Part shown: in pieces, positions 1-6,259 of the stretch
Position numbering within the stretch: the stretch's first letter is position 1
Layout of the letters: the number at the start of each line of letters is the position of its first letter
Assembly (NCBI GenBank): GCA_009886305.1
Contig: QXZO01000174.1
Span: 8,812-17,796, forward strand
DNA: 8,985 nt
Direction: 5' to 3'
Origin: Betaproteobacteria bacterium
Lineage (GTDB): Bacteria > Pseudomonadota > Gammaproteobacteria > Burkholderiales > Eutrophovitaceae
The notes under the pieces: model-generated
Database searches by the model: none
What the model was told of the DNA's origin: nothing
The model's input: the letters and a program-made list of their open reading frames with translations, nothing else
Position numbers and translations under genes: made by a program

Positions 1-186
1 ACAACGAACTATTCCATCACCCAGTTGTTGCTCCACCTCTAGGGTAAGACCGTCCTCAACTAGACCGCCCGACGCTTCTGCTGATAATTTAAGCGCGTCG
101 TATACGTTAGGCATCGCCTCCCGTGGGAATTCGATATCGACTACCGCTCCGATACATTGCACAATTTTTCCGGTTGCTTGTGACAT
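1..186 (-). CDS. atpD: ATP synthase F1 subunit beta, N-terminal fragment (runs off the left edge)
   Basis: This is the start of the catalytic beta subunit of F1, which binds ADP and phosphate and makes ATP on the cytoplasmic side of the membrane. Only 62 codons are in the window. They read from an ATG at 186-184 through MSQATGKIVQCIGAVVDIEF and end in GDGIVRC, which is the N-terminal beta-barrel domain of AtpD. The P-loop and catalytic residues lie beyond the edge. Compared with E. coli (recalled) there are a few extra residues before the TLEVEQQLGDG motif, as in many betaproteobacterial beta subunits. The last visible residue is Cys where E. coli has Thr. The gene follows atpG after a 37-base spacer containing an A8 run on the plus strand. 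The Shine-Dalgarno is weak (AGAGAAAG shortly before the ATG). Identity is certain; only completeness is lacking. Confidence 0.97.
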   Translation of the reverse strand, partial: MSQATGKIVQCIGAVVDIEFPREAMPNVYDALKLSAEASGGLVEDGLTLEVEQQLGDGIVRC

Positions 187-223
187 GGCTTTCTCTATCC
201 GTTAAAAAAAATTCTGTTAAAAA

Positions 224-1087
224 TTAAACTGCTGACGCACCGCTAACAATCTCAGATAGCTCTTGCGTAATAGCGGCTTGGCGCGATTTGTTATAAACAA
301 GGGTTAACTCATCTATGAGTGTTGCAGCATTGTCTGACGCAGATTTCATTGCCACCATTCTCGCTGATTGTTCTGACGACATATTTTCGGCGACAGATTG
401 GTAAACCACGGCCTCGATGTAACGGCTCAAGACTTGATCTAAAACTTCTTTTGCATCGGGTTCATAGATATAGTCCCAAGCGCCAGTTGGAACGCCGAGA
501 CTCTCGCCCTTAACCGGTAATAACTGTTCCATCGTTGGCTCTTGCTTCATCGTATTTATAAATTTATTGTAGAAGAGTACAACTTGATCAAATTTGTCTT
601 CGTTATATCCATCAAGCACAACTTTAATCGCGCCTAATATAGTTTCCATCTTGGGAGCATCACCCAGTCCACTAACTTCAGCAACCACATTGGCGCCGAG
701 CCGCTGCATAAATCCGACGCCCTTACCGCCGATACAGCAAACGTCGATTTCTTCACCATCTGCTTGCCATTCTTTGTACTGAGCTAACGCCATCCTTAAA
801 ACATTGGTATTTAATGCACCGCATAATCCCTTATCGGTGGTTACAACAATCATTGCTGCCCGTTTTACGGTATCTCTCTCAGTTAAATAAGGATGTCTAT
901 ATTCGGGATTGGCATGGGAAATATTAGCCGCGACAGCTCGTATTTTGTCTCCAAACGGTCTAGCAGCGCGCATTCGTTCCTGAGCTTTTCTCATTTTGGA
1001 TGCCGCCACCATTTCCATGGCTTTGGTGATCTTGCTCGTGTTTTGCACACTTTTAATTTTGTTTCTAATTTCCTTGGTGCCTGCCAT
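224..1087 (-). CDS. atpG: ATP synthase F1 subunit gamma
   Basis: The gamma subunit is the central rotating shaft of the ATP synthase, linking the c-ring to the alpha/beta hexamer. It has 287 residues, the same length as E. coli AtpG. The N-terminal helix is typical (MAGTKEIRNKIKSVQNTSKI, then TKAMEMVAASKMRKAQ). The middle holds the Rossmann-like part (VVTTDKGLCGALN near residues 81-93). The C-terminal helix that pairs with the N-terminal one ends in RQAAITQELSEIVSGASAV, the standard family ending. The ATG at 1087-1085 is followed by the universal MAG start, so the start is secure, although the Shine-Dalgarno is poor (TAGG touching the ATG, weak AGAAAGA further up). It sits 51 bases after atpA, the longest spacer inside the F1 part of the operon. 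Identity is certain. Confidence 0.99.
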   Translation of the reverse strand: MAGTKEIRNKIKSVQNTSKITKAMEMVAASKMRKAQERMRAARPFGDKIRAVAANISHANPEYRHPYLTERDTVKRAAMIVVTTDKGLCGALNTNVLRMALAQYKEWQADGEEIDVCCIGGKGVGFMQRLGANVVAEVSGLGDAPKMETILGAIKVVLDGYNEDKFDQVVLFYNKFINTMKQEPTMEQLLPVKGESLGVPTGAWDYIYEPDAKEVLDQVLSRYIEAVVYQSVAENMSSEQSARMVAMKSASDNAATLIDELTLVYNKSRQAAITQELSEIVSGASAV

Positions 1088-1138
1088 CCTAAAATCTTTC
1101 TATCATCATTATTTTGATGTGGTTATTTTTTCTGCAGC

Positions 1139-2686
1139 TTAATATGTTCCGCTAACCTTCCACTCTTGTATTGCGGTTTTAAGCGCGTCTTCGTCTTCTT
1201 TAATGAGATTATTGGTTTCGTCTATACGTTTGATTAATTCGGCGTTTTTACTCTTGAGAAAATCCCTCATTGACTTCTCGGCCGCCAGGGCTTTACTCAC
1301 TTCCATGCCATCAAATACATCATTATTTAGTGCGAACAATGTAACCGCCATTTCCCAAACTTCCATTGGCTGGTATTGGGGTTGCTTCATTAACTCGGTA
1401 GCCATTTGGCCACGCTCTAGTTGACGGCGAGTCGCTTCGTCAAGGTCGGAGGCGAACTGAGCGAAGGCGGCGAGCTCTCGATACTGCGCTAACGCCAGAC
1501 GAACACCACCACCAGTATCCTTACGCTTCATGATTTTCGTTTGGGCTGCACCACCCACCCGAGACACAGACACCCCTGCATTAATCGCTGGTCTTACTCC
1601 CGCGTTAAACAGGTCGGTTTCCAAAAAGATCTGTCCATCGGTTATCGAGATTACATTGGTTGGCACAAACGCGGACACATCACCAGCTTGGGTCTCAATA
1701 ATTGGAAGTGCCGTCAACGAACCAGTTTTATCTTTTACTTCTCCGTTGGTATGGCGCTCTACCCACGCGGTTGACACTCGCGCCGCTCTCTCAAGCAAAC
1801 GGGAATGCAAGTAAAAGACGTCGCCTGGATAAGCCTCTCGACCTGGAGGTCGTCTCAACAATAAAGATATCTGCCTGTATGCTACAGCTTGCTTTGTCAA
1901 ATCATCGTAAATAATTAAGGCATCTTCGCCTCTGTCTCGGAAATACTCTCCCATCGTACATCCTGAATACGCAGATATATATTGCATGGCGGCTGACTCG
2001 GAGGCCGTAGCAGCTACAACAATGGTGTATTCCATTGCGCCATATTCCTCAAGTTTTCGTACCACGTTTGCCACGGTAGAGGCTTTTTGACCAATCGCTA
2101 CATACACGCAAAAGAGGTTTTTACCTTTTTGGTTAATGATGGTGTCCGTCGCAACCGCAGTTTTACCGGTTTGACGGTCTCCAATAATTAGCTCCCTCTG
2201 ACCTCGGCCCACAGGAACCATCGCATCAATTGCCTTCAGTCCAGTTTGAACCGGTTCGTCTACGGATTGTCTCCAAATTACGCCTGGAGCAACCTTTTCA
2301 ATGACATCACTCTGTTTCGCATTAATGGGGCCCTTGCCGTCTATCGGCTGGCCCAATGCGTCTACTACTCGACCAAGCAACTCAGGCCCAACAGGTACTT
2401 CTAAAATCTTACCTGTGCATTTAACCGTGTCGCCCTCGGTAATATGGGTGTATTCGCCTAAAACCACTGCGCCAACCGAATCTCGCTCAAGATTCAGTGC
2501 TAGACCAAAAGTGTTACCAGGGAATTCCAACATCTCACCTTGCATGACGTCTGAAAGACCGTGTACCCGACATATCCCGTCACTTACTGATACGACTGTA
2601 CCTTGAGTTTTTGCTTCGGTTTCCGACGCAAGATTTTGGATCTTACCCTTAATCAGCTCGCTAATCTCTGATGGATTCAACTGCAT
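1139..2686 (-). CDS. atpA: ATP synthase F1 subunit alpha
   Basis: The alpha subunit alternates with beta in the F1 hexamer and carries the non-catalytic nucleotide sites. At 515 residues it is two longer than E. coli AtpA. Visible landmarks are the N-terminal delta-binding segment MQLNPSEISELIKGKI, the Walker A loop GDRQTGKT at 169-176, the Walker B region DALIIYDD at 255-262, and the alpha/beta signature PAINAGVSVS at 366-375. Arg376 follows directly, at the position of the arginine finger that reaches the catalytic site. Just after it (residues 386-396) the usual KKLSGGIR loop is two residues longer and reads KRKDTGGGVR. The C-terminal helical domain (KQPQYQPMEVWEMAV to WKVSGTY) resembles the betaproteobacterial type more than the E. 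coli or Pseudomonas type. An AGGAG at 2700-2696, nine bases upstream, supports the ATG. The gene lies 19 bases after atpH. Confidence 0.99.
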   Translation of the reverse strand: MQLNPSEISELIKGKIQNLASETEAKTQGTVVSVSDGICRVHGLSDVMQGEMLEFPGNTFGLALNLERDSVGAVVLGEYTHITEGDTVKCTGKILEVPVGPELLGRVVDALGQPIDGKGPINAKQSDVIEKVAPGVIWRQSVDEPVQTGLKAIDAMVPVGRGQRELIIGDRQTGKTAVATDTIINQKGKNLFCVYVAIGQKASTVANVVRKLEEYGAMEYTIVVAATASESAAMQYISAYSGCTMGEYFRDRGEDALIIYDDLTKQAVAYRQISLLLRRPPGREAYPGDVFYLHSRLLERAARVSTAWVERHTNGEVKDKTGSLTALPIIETQAGDVSAFVPTNVISITDGQIFLETDLFNAGVRPAINAGVSVSRVGGAAQTKIMKRKDTGGGVRLALAQYRELAAFAQFASDLDEATRRQLERGQMATELMKQPQYQPMEVWEMAVTLFALNNDVFDGMEVSKALAAEKSMRDFLKSKNAELIKRIDETNNLIKEDEDALKTAIQEWKVSGTY

Positions 2687-2705
2687 GGATCAATGCTCCT
2701 AATAA

Positions 2706-3242
2706 TTAATTCGTTAAAGTGACCGCCATATGTTGGAGGCGACCTCTAACAGACGCATCCCACACCTTATCACCAACATAAACTTTGACTCCCCCGATTA
2801 AATCAGGGTCTGTGGTAACGGATGGACTTATTTTTTTATCAAGTTTTTTTGACAGAATGTCGGCTATAGCCTTCACCTGCGTTTCATCTAGGTCGAACGC
2901 CGACTGTATCACTGCGCTCACCACGCCTTCGTCCTCAGCTTTTAGCGATTCATATTGCCTCGCCACATCGTCTAGGACCGAAAGTCTGCCGTTTTTTACA
3001 AGCAACTGTATAAAGTTTATGACTTCTTTCGATACTCGGTCGGAGCAAATTGATAGAAATAACTCTTCAACGTCCGTTAACTGGATGTCAGGCGCACTGA
3101 CGGTTTCCTGAAAGGTCGGGTCGTTGGTAACGCTTTTTAAAAAGCCCAAAGCCTCTGACCAAACATCTAAAGTGTCGGTCTCTTTCGCCAACGAATAAAG
3201 CGCCTGAGCATATGGTCGAGCCAATGTAATAACCTCAGCCAT
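2706..3242 (-). CDS. atpH: ATP synthase F1 subunit delta
   Basis: Delta sits on top of F1 and ties the alpha subunits to the peripheral stalk made by subunit b. It has 178 residues against 177 in E. coli. The N-terminal helical domain begins with the family signature MAEVITLARPYAQALYSLA. The C-terminal part holds DLIGGVKVYVGDKVWDASVRGRL, the conserved region used in the OSCP/delta profile. It starts four bases after the atpF stop, with AGGT about ten bases ahead of the ATG, so it is probably translationally coupled to atpF. Two A7 runs lie about six bases apart in the part coding for SKKLDKKIS (2850-2831); the frame is continuous through them. As is usual for delta, the sequence between the two conserved ends is poorly conserved. 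Identity is firm from both ends and from the neighbours. Confidence 0.98.
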   Translation of the reverse strand: MAEVITLARPYAQALYSLAKETDTLDVWSEALGFLKSVTNDPTFQETVSAPDIQLTDVEELFLSICSDRVSKEVINFIQLLVKNGRLSVLDDVARQYESLKAEDEGVVSAVIQSAFDLDETQVKAIADILSKKLDKKISPSVTTDPDLIGGVKVYVGDKVWDASVRGRLQHMAVTLTN

Positions 3243-3246
3243 CGCG

Positions 3247-3720
3247 CTAACCTAGCTCCGATTCGAGTCGCTTAAGCATGTCGGCATGCGAATTTGCGTC
3301 GATTTCTTTTTGCAGAATTTGCTCCGCACCAGCAAGTGCTAATGAAGCCACCTGCACCCGAAGTTGCTCTTTTGCTCGGTTTACTTCTTGCTCAATTTCC
3401 GCCTTCGCAGCAGAAACAATTCGCTCGCCTTCGACCTTCGCGTGGTTTTTTGCTTCCTCAACAAGCTCCCCGGAACGCTTTTCGGCCTGGGAAATTATCT
3501 CCATTGCCTGCTCTTTTGTCTTTTGAAGCTCTTGATTAACTTTTTCTGCTGCTTCAGCTAACTCTTGTCTGCCTTTTTCGCCGGCCGCCAACCCGTCTGC
3601 AATCTCTTTTTGACGGTCTTGCATCGCTTTTTGAAGCGGCGGCCAAACATATTTCATGGTCAGCCAAATGAACAAAGCAAACCAGAGCGCCTGGCCTAAA
3701 AGTGTTGCGTTAATATTCAC
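3247..3720 (-). CDS. atpF: ATP synthase Fo subunit b
   Basis: Subunit b forms the peripheral stalk as a dimer that holds delta and F1 in place against rotation. It has 157 residues (E. coli 156). It opens with MNINATLLGQALWFALFIWL, one membrane-spanning helix at about residues 8-27, followed by MKYVWPPL. The rest is a long charged helix rich in Glu, Lys, Gln and Ala (QKEIADGLAAGEKGRQEL onward), typical of the right-handed coiled coil. The conserved LAGAEQIL segment lies near the C-terminus. The start codon is GTG (3720-3718), as I recall for E. coli atpF, and it is fixed by the MNxNAT family start and a perfect AGGAGG five bases upstream. It follows atpE after 40 bases and is nearly contiguous with atpH. 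Confidence 0.98.
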   Translation of the reverse strand: MNINATLLGQALWFALFIWLTMKYVWPPLQKAMQDRQKEIADGLAAGEKGRQELAEAAEKVNQELQKTKEQAMEIISQAEKRSGELVEEAKNHAKVEGERIVSAAKAEIEQEVNRAKEQLRVQVASLALAGAEQILQKEIDANSHADMLKRLESELG

Positions 3721-3725
3721 GCTTG

Positions 3726-3731
3726 CCTCCT
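3726..3731 (-). promoter_or_regulatory. Strong Shine-Dalgarno deciding the GTG start of atpF
   Basis: On the minus strand AGGAGG lies five bases before the GTG at 3720-3718. This is the best ribosome binding site in the window. It justifies the GTG start, which also gives the expected family N-terminus. Confidence 0.85.
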
Positions 3732-3760
3732 GCGCCTTAAGTCTCGATTGATGTTACTCA

Positions 3761-4024
3761 TTAGCCAGCAACGATCGCAATGAATGGATTCGCAAACAAC
3801 AAATAAAGCGCGATACCAACACCGATCATGGTAACCGCATCTAAAAGACCGGCCACAATGAACATCTTAACTTGAAGCGTCGGGATCATCTCGGGTTGTC
3901 GTGCTGCCCCCTCTAAGAAGCGTCCGCCAAGAATACCAAAACCGATGGCGGTCCCTAAGGCCCCCATACCAATTAGCAATGCTACCGCTACTGCTGTCAT
4001 ACCTAGTACGGATGCGAGTTCCAT
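3761..4024 (-). CDS. atpE: ATP synthase Fo subunit c (proteolipid ring subunit)
   Basis: Subunit c forms the membrane ring that rotates as protons bind and leave. It has 87 residues (79 in E. coli, about 85 in Pseudomonas) in two hydrophobic helices. Helix 1 (about 8-32) contains GALGTAIGFGILGG. The polar loop is the near-invariant FLEGAARQPEMIP (36-48), which contacts gamma and epsilon. Helix 2 contains AGLLDAVTMIGVGIALY with the proton-carrying carboxylate at Asp62. The carboxylate is Asp, and the Gln/Ser ligand pattern of sodium-type rings is not seen, so I infer a proton-driven enzyme. The sequence is very close to the Pseudomonas c subunit as I recall it. ATG at 4024-4022 is supported by AGGAG at 4035-4031. 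The AU-rich leader upstream is described separately. Confidence 0.99.
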   Translation of the reverse strand: MELASVLGMTAVAVALLIGMGALGTAIGFGILGGRFLEGAARQPEMIPTLQVKMFIVAGLLDAVTMIGVGIALYLLFANPFIAIVAG

Positions 4025-4073
4025 ATTTATCTCCTAATACAAATTAAGTTGTTAAAAATTAAATCTAATTGCG
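4025..4073 (-). promoter_or_regulatory. AU-rich translation initiation region of atpE
   Basis: The 49 bases between the atpB stop and the atpE ATG are almost free of G and C until the Shine-Dalgarno. On the minus strand they include TTTAATTTTTAACAACTTAA followed by AGGAG, six bases before the ATG. E. coli atpE is known to have a U-rich, unstructured leader that raises translation of subunit c so that many copies are made per complex. The layout here is similar; the function is inferred. Confidence 0.55.
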
Positions 4074-4862
4074 TTAATGATTTTCTGCCGCCATGCTCAT
4101 GTATACGACGGTAAGCATCATAAATACAAAAGCCTGAAGTGTGATAATAAGTATGTGGAACAGCGCCCAACCGAGACTCAGTATCGCCCCTGCGGGAACC
4201 CACCAATAAGATGCCCCCATCCATACAGCGAGAAGAATAAAGACCATCTCTCCGGCGTACATGTTTCCAAATAATCGTAACGCTAAGGATATCGGCTTTG
4301 CGAGATCCTCAATAATTCTAAAAAGAAGGTTAACCGGGAATAAATACTTTCCAAATGGGACAGTAAGAGCTTCTTTCAAGAGACCACGCACTCCTTTAAA
4401 TTTTAAATTCATCGCGATCATTATAAAAAAGACTGCTATTGACATCCCAAAAGTTAGGTTGGGATCAGTCGTTGGAACAACTTTTAGGTAGTCAACACCT
4501 GCTGAGGATGCAGCAAGCGGTAAAAAGTCGACGGGTATTAAATCCATGGCGTTCATTAAGAACACCCAAACAAAAATTGTAATCGCCAAGGGGGTAACCA
4601 GGTCACTTTTCGCATGAAAAGTATCCTTAACTTGGTCATTAACAACGGACACAATCATTTCGACGCAATTTTGTGCCCCTGATGGAATTCCGCTGCTCGC
4701 TTTTCGAGCTAAAAGCATCATGCCACCAAATGCTATTAATCCAAGTAACCCGGAAACTATAAGGGTATCTAAATGCAAACTCCAAAACCCTTCGCCCACG
4801 TGCAAGTTTTGCAAGTGGTGGGAAATGTATTCACCTGATGTTTGTGATCCTGCAGTAGCCAT
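4074..4862 (-). CDS. atpB: ATP synthase Fo subunit a
   Basis: Subunit a is the membrane stator that provides the two half-channels for protons beside the c-ring. It has 262 residues and at least five hydrophobic segments (about 33-52, 88-106, 136-152, 175-212 and 222-257). The essential arginine is Arg196 in ISLALRLFGNMYAGE, with Glu205 in the same helix matching E. coli Glu219. The last helix carries His235 and Gln243 in FHILIITLQAFVF, matching the proton-path residues His245 and Gln252 of E. coli. The N-terminus EYISHHLQNL is typical of the gamma/betaproteobacterial family. ATG at 4862-4860 is preceded by GAGTGA. The protein ends in YMSMAAENH, close to the family ending. It follows atpI after 24 AT-rich bases and precedes atpE by 49. 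Confidence 0.99.
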   Translation of the reverse strand: MATAGSQTSGEYISHHLQNLHVGEGFWSLHLDTLIVSGLLGLIAFGGMMLLARKASSGIPSGAQNCVEMIVSVVNDQVKDTFHAKSDLVTPLAITIFVWVFLMNAMDLIPVDFLPLAASSAGVDYLKVVPTTDPNLTFGMSIAVFFIMIAMNLKFKGVRGLLKEALTVPFGKYLFPVNLLFRIIEDLAKPISLALRLFGNMYAGEMVFILLAVWMGASYWWVPAGAILSLGWALFHILIITLQAFVFMMLTVVYMSMAAENH

Positions 4863-4886
4863 TTGTCACTCTATATATATACAACA

Positions 4887-5255
4887 TTAATTTTTCAGCA
4901 AAAGCGCAGCCCAGTAACTAGCCAGCGTACCTACGTATGTAGCGAACAGTGGCAGTGCCGCGATTGGCCCTAACTGTGTAAAAGCCACACCGAAAAACAT
5001 AGCCGTTATAGCCAGTTTTCCTGATTCAGCCCTGTAATGAGCCTTAACTAAACTTCGAGGATCTCGAGTCTTTACTCTGGATGACCTCCAAACATAAAAA
5101 CCTGAAGGAAGCAGAGCAATTAATCCACCTACCAACGCTGACTTACTATCAACCGAAAAACCATGAGCCCCCAAGAACCCAATCGTGAATAACGACATCA
5201 CTAACGCTTGTAGCCCCAAAACACGCAATGATCCGGTTACCACGAACTTACTCAT
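4887..5255 (-). CDS. atpI: ATP synthase subunit I (AtpI-like assembly protein)
   Basis: AtpI is a small membrane protein at the head of many atp operons. It is not part of the finished enzyme; in some bacteria it helps assemble the c-ring. From the ATG at 5255-5253 this protein has 122 residues (E. coli 126) and four hydrophobic segments at about 10-30, 39-57, 78-95 and 96-119. The recognisable core is GGLIALLPSGFYVWR (43-57) followed by AHYRAESGKLAITAMFF (72-88), matching the AtpI pattern of GGL..LPN..F and a YxxExxK motif. The family is poorly conserved, so the name rests on this pattern, on topology and on position before atpB. The start is uncertain: an in-frame TTG at 5285-5283 would add ten residues (MRVFRSAYLF), and neither site has a strong Shine-Dalgarno. 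I prefer the ATG. Confidence 0.9.
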   Translation of the reverse strand: MSKFVVTGSLRVLGLQALVMSLFTIGFLGAHGFSVDSKSALVGGLIALLPSGFYVWRSSRVKTRDPRSLVKAHYRAESGKLAITAMFFGVAFTQLGPIAALPLFATYVGTLASYWAALLLKN

Positions 5256-5312
5256 AAATAAGTAAGCGGACCTGAAGACCCGCAAGTTACTCTAACCCAC
5301 GAAAAGGTCGCT

Positions 5313-5341
5313 ATTTTAAGGACTCGACTAATTTGTGTCAA
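5313..5341 (-). promoter_or_regulatory. Sigma-70 type promoter for the atp operon
   Basis: On the minus strand a perfect -35 box TTGACA (5341-5336) and a 5-of-6 -10 box TAAAAT (5318-5313) are separated by exactly 17 bases. Transcription would begin near 5308-5305, giving a leader of about 50 bases to the atpI ATG or about 20 to the alternative TTG. It lies in the parB-atpI gap, the natural place for the operon promoter. The sequence is seen; activity is inferred. Confidence 0.8.
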
Positions 5342-5370
5342 TGCAGACCACGCGAAATACTTAGGAGTTC

Positions 5371-6237
5371 TCAAGCTCTTAGTTTAGCTATAAGAGCTTC
5401 AAGCTCGTCCAAATTTGAATACGACAAAGCGATCTTGCCTGACCCCCTTTTCGTGTGCGTGATATTGACCGGCAATCCAAGTTGCTGAGCCAACTGCTCC
5501 TGTAAGTTCACTGTATCTTGGTCAAGATTTCGGCGATCTTTCTGCCTTTTTCCGCTGTCGCTCGCTTTAGTGCTCACCGCTCCGACTAGGCTCTCCACTT
5601 CGCGAACCGTTAAATTGAGAGCTATGATCCTTTTTGCTAGGTCAAGCTGACGTGATCCGTCCAAGCCTAGCAACGAACGAGCGTGGCCCATTTCTAATCT
5701 TTGCTCGCGCAGCATTTGCTGAACGGATGGCGATAATGACAATAACCGCTGTAAATTTGTGACTGTACTTCTCGACTTTCCAATAATACGCGCCACAGCT
5801 TCGTGAGTCATTTCAAACTCATCGATAAGCCTCTTAATACCAATAGCTTCATCGATCGAATTAAGGTCCTCTCTTTGAATGTTCTCTATCAATGCCATAG
5901 CCATGGCAGATTTATCGTCTGCGTTTTTTACGACCACCGGGACAACTTTCAAGCCTACTTTCTGGGCGGCACGCCACCTCCGTTCACCAGCTATAATCTC
6001 ATGATGTCCACTTGATAGGGTTCTTACAATAAGTGGCTGAATAACACCCTGAGAGCGTATAGACTCACTGAGGTCAGTTATTGCATCTTCATCCATATTC
6101 GTGCGCGGTTGAAATTTTCCCGGCTGTAACGCATCTATCGGCAAGGTCAACACGGGTCCTTGGCCTGCACTATCAACTGATTTTCCGCTTGCAAAAAGTG
6201 CATCTAAACCTTTTCCCAATCCTTTTGCCTTCACCAT
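5371..6237 (-). CDS. parB: Chromosome partitioning protein ParB (Spo0J family)
   Basis: ParB binds parS sites near oriC, spreads along DNA as a CTP-driven sliding clamp, and works with ParA to separate the origins. It has 288 residues, the usual length for chromosomal ParB. Landmarks in order: the ParA-stimulating N-terminal KGLGKGLDALF (5-15); the CTP-binding ParB/Srx domain with FQPR (42-45) and the GERRWRA motif (84-90); ENIQRE (118-123); the helix-turn-helix region HEAVARIIGKSRSTVTNLQR (145-164); and a C-terminal dimerisation region ending IALSYSNLDELEALIAKLRA. The ATG at 6237-6235 has TGAGG five bases upstream. It lies 22 bases after parA and is surely co-transcribed. No clear parS site was seen in the window. 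The last 27 coding bases contain an inverted repeat listed separately. Confidence 0.98.
   Translation of the reverse strand: MVKAKGLGKGLDALFASGKSVDSAGQGPVLTLPIDALQPGKFQPRTNMDEDAITDLSESIRSQGVIQPLIVRTLSSGHHEIIAGERRWRAAQKVGLKVVPVVVKNADDKSAMAMALIENIQREDLNSIDEAIGIKRLIDEFEMTHEAVARIIGKSRSTVTNLQRLLSLSPSVQQMLREQRLEMGHARSLLGLDGSRQLDLAKRIIALNLTVREVESLVGAVSTKASDSGKRQKDRRNLDQDTVNLQEQLAQQLGLPVNITHTKRGSGKIALSYSNLDELEALIAKLRA
5373..5399. repeat. Inverted repeat at the 3' end of parB (9-bp arms, 9-base loop)
   Basis: AAGCTCTTA (5373-5381) and TAAGAGCTT (5391-5399) are perfect inverted copies around GTTTAGCTA. The repeat overlaps the last parB codons and the first two bases of its stop codon. It could form a 9-bp hairpin in the parB transcript. 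No run of T follows on either strand, so it is not a standard intrinsic terminator. It may be a weak processing or pausing signal, an operator, or a by-product of the coding sequence. Confidence 0.6.
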
Positions 6238-6259
6238 AGCGTCCTCACACTTTTAAAAA

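Noticed and set aside
2831..2850. Two A7 runs in atpH as a programmed frameshift signal
   Set aside because: The reading frame does not place a slippery heptamer in the correct register, and the zero frame gives a complete delta subunit.
2301..3111. Plus-strand open frames of about 100 codons opposite atpA and atpH
   Set aside because: They lie opposite clearly conserved genes, have no recognisable protein motifs, and fit the pattern of antisense shadow frames.
3761..4024. Sodium-driven c-ring
   Set aside because: The carboxylate is Asp62 and the Gln/Ser ligand set of sodium-type rings is absent; the sequence matches proton-type c subunits.
4792..4807. CACGTG core as a possible parS site
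   Set aside because: Only about 10 of 16 positions match the parS consensus, and the bases are explained by codons for His-Val-Gly in AtpB.
5345..5358. CACGCGAAA in the parB-atpI gap as a degenerate parS half-site
   Set aside because: Only one arm is similar; about 8 of 14 positions match the symmetric consensus, which is near chance for a chosen best fit.
5342..5399. Intrinsic terminator after parB
   Set aside because: A hairpin is possible but no U-tract follows on either strand and the stem is AT-rich, so it is listed only as an inverted repeat.
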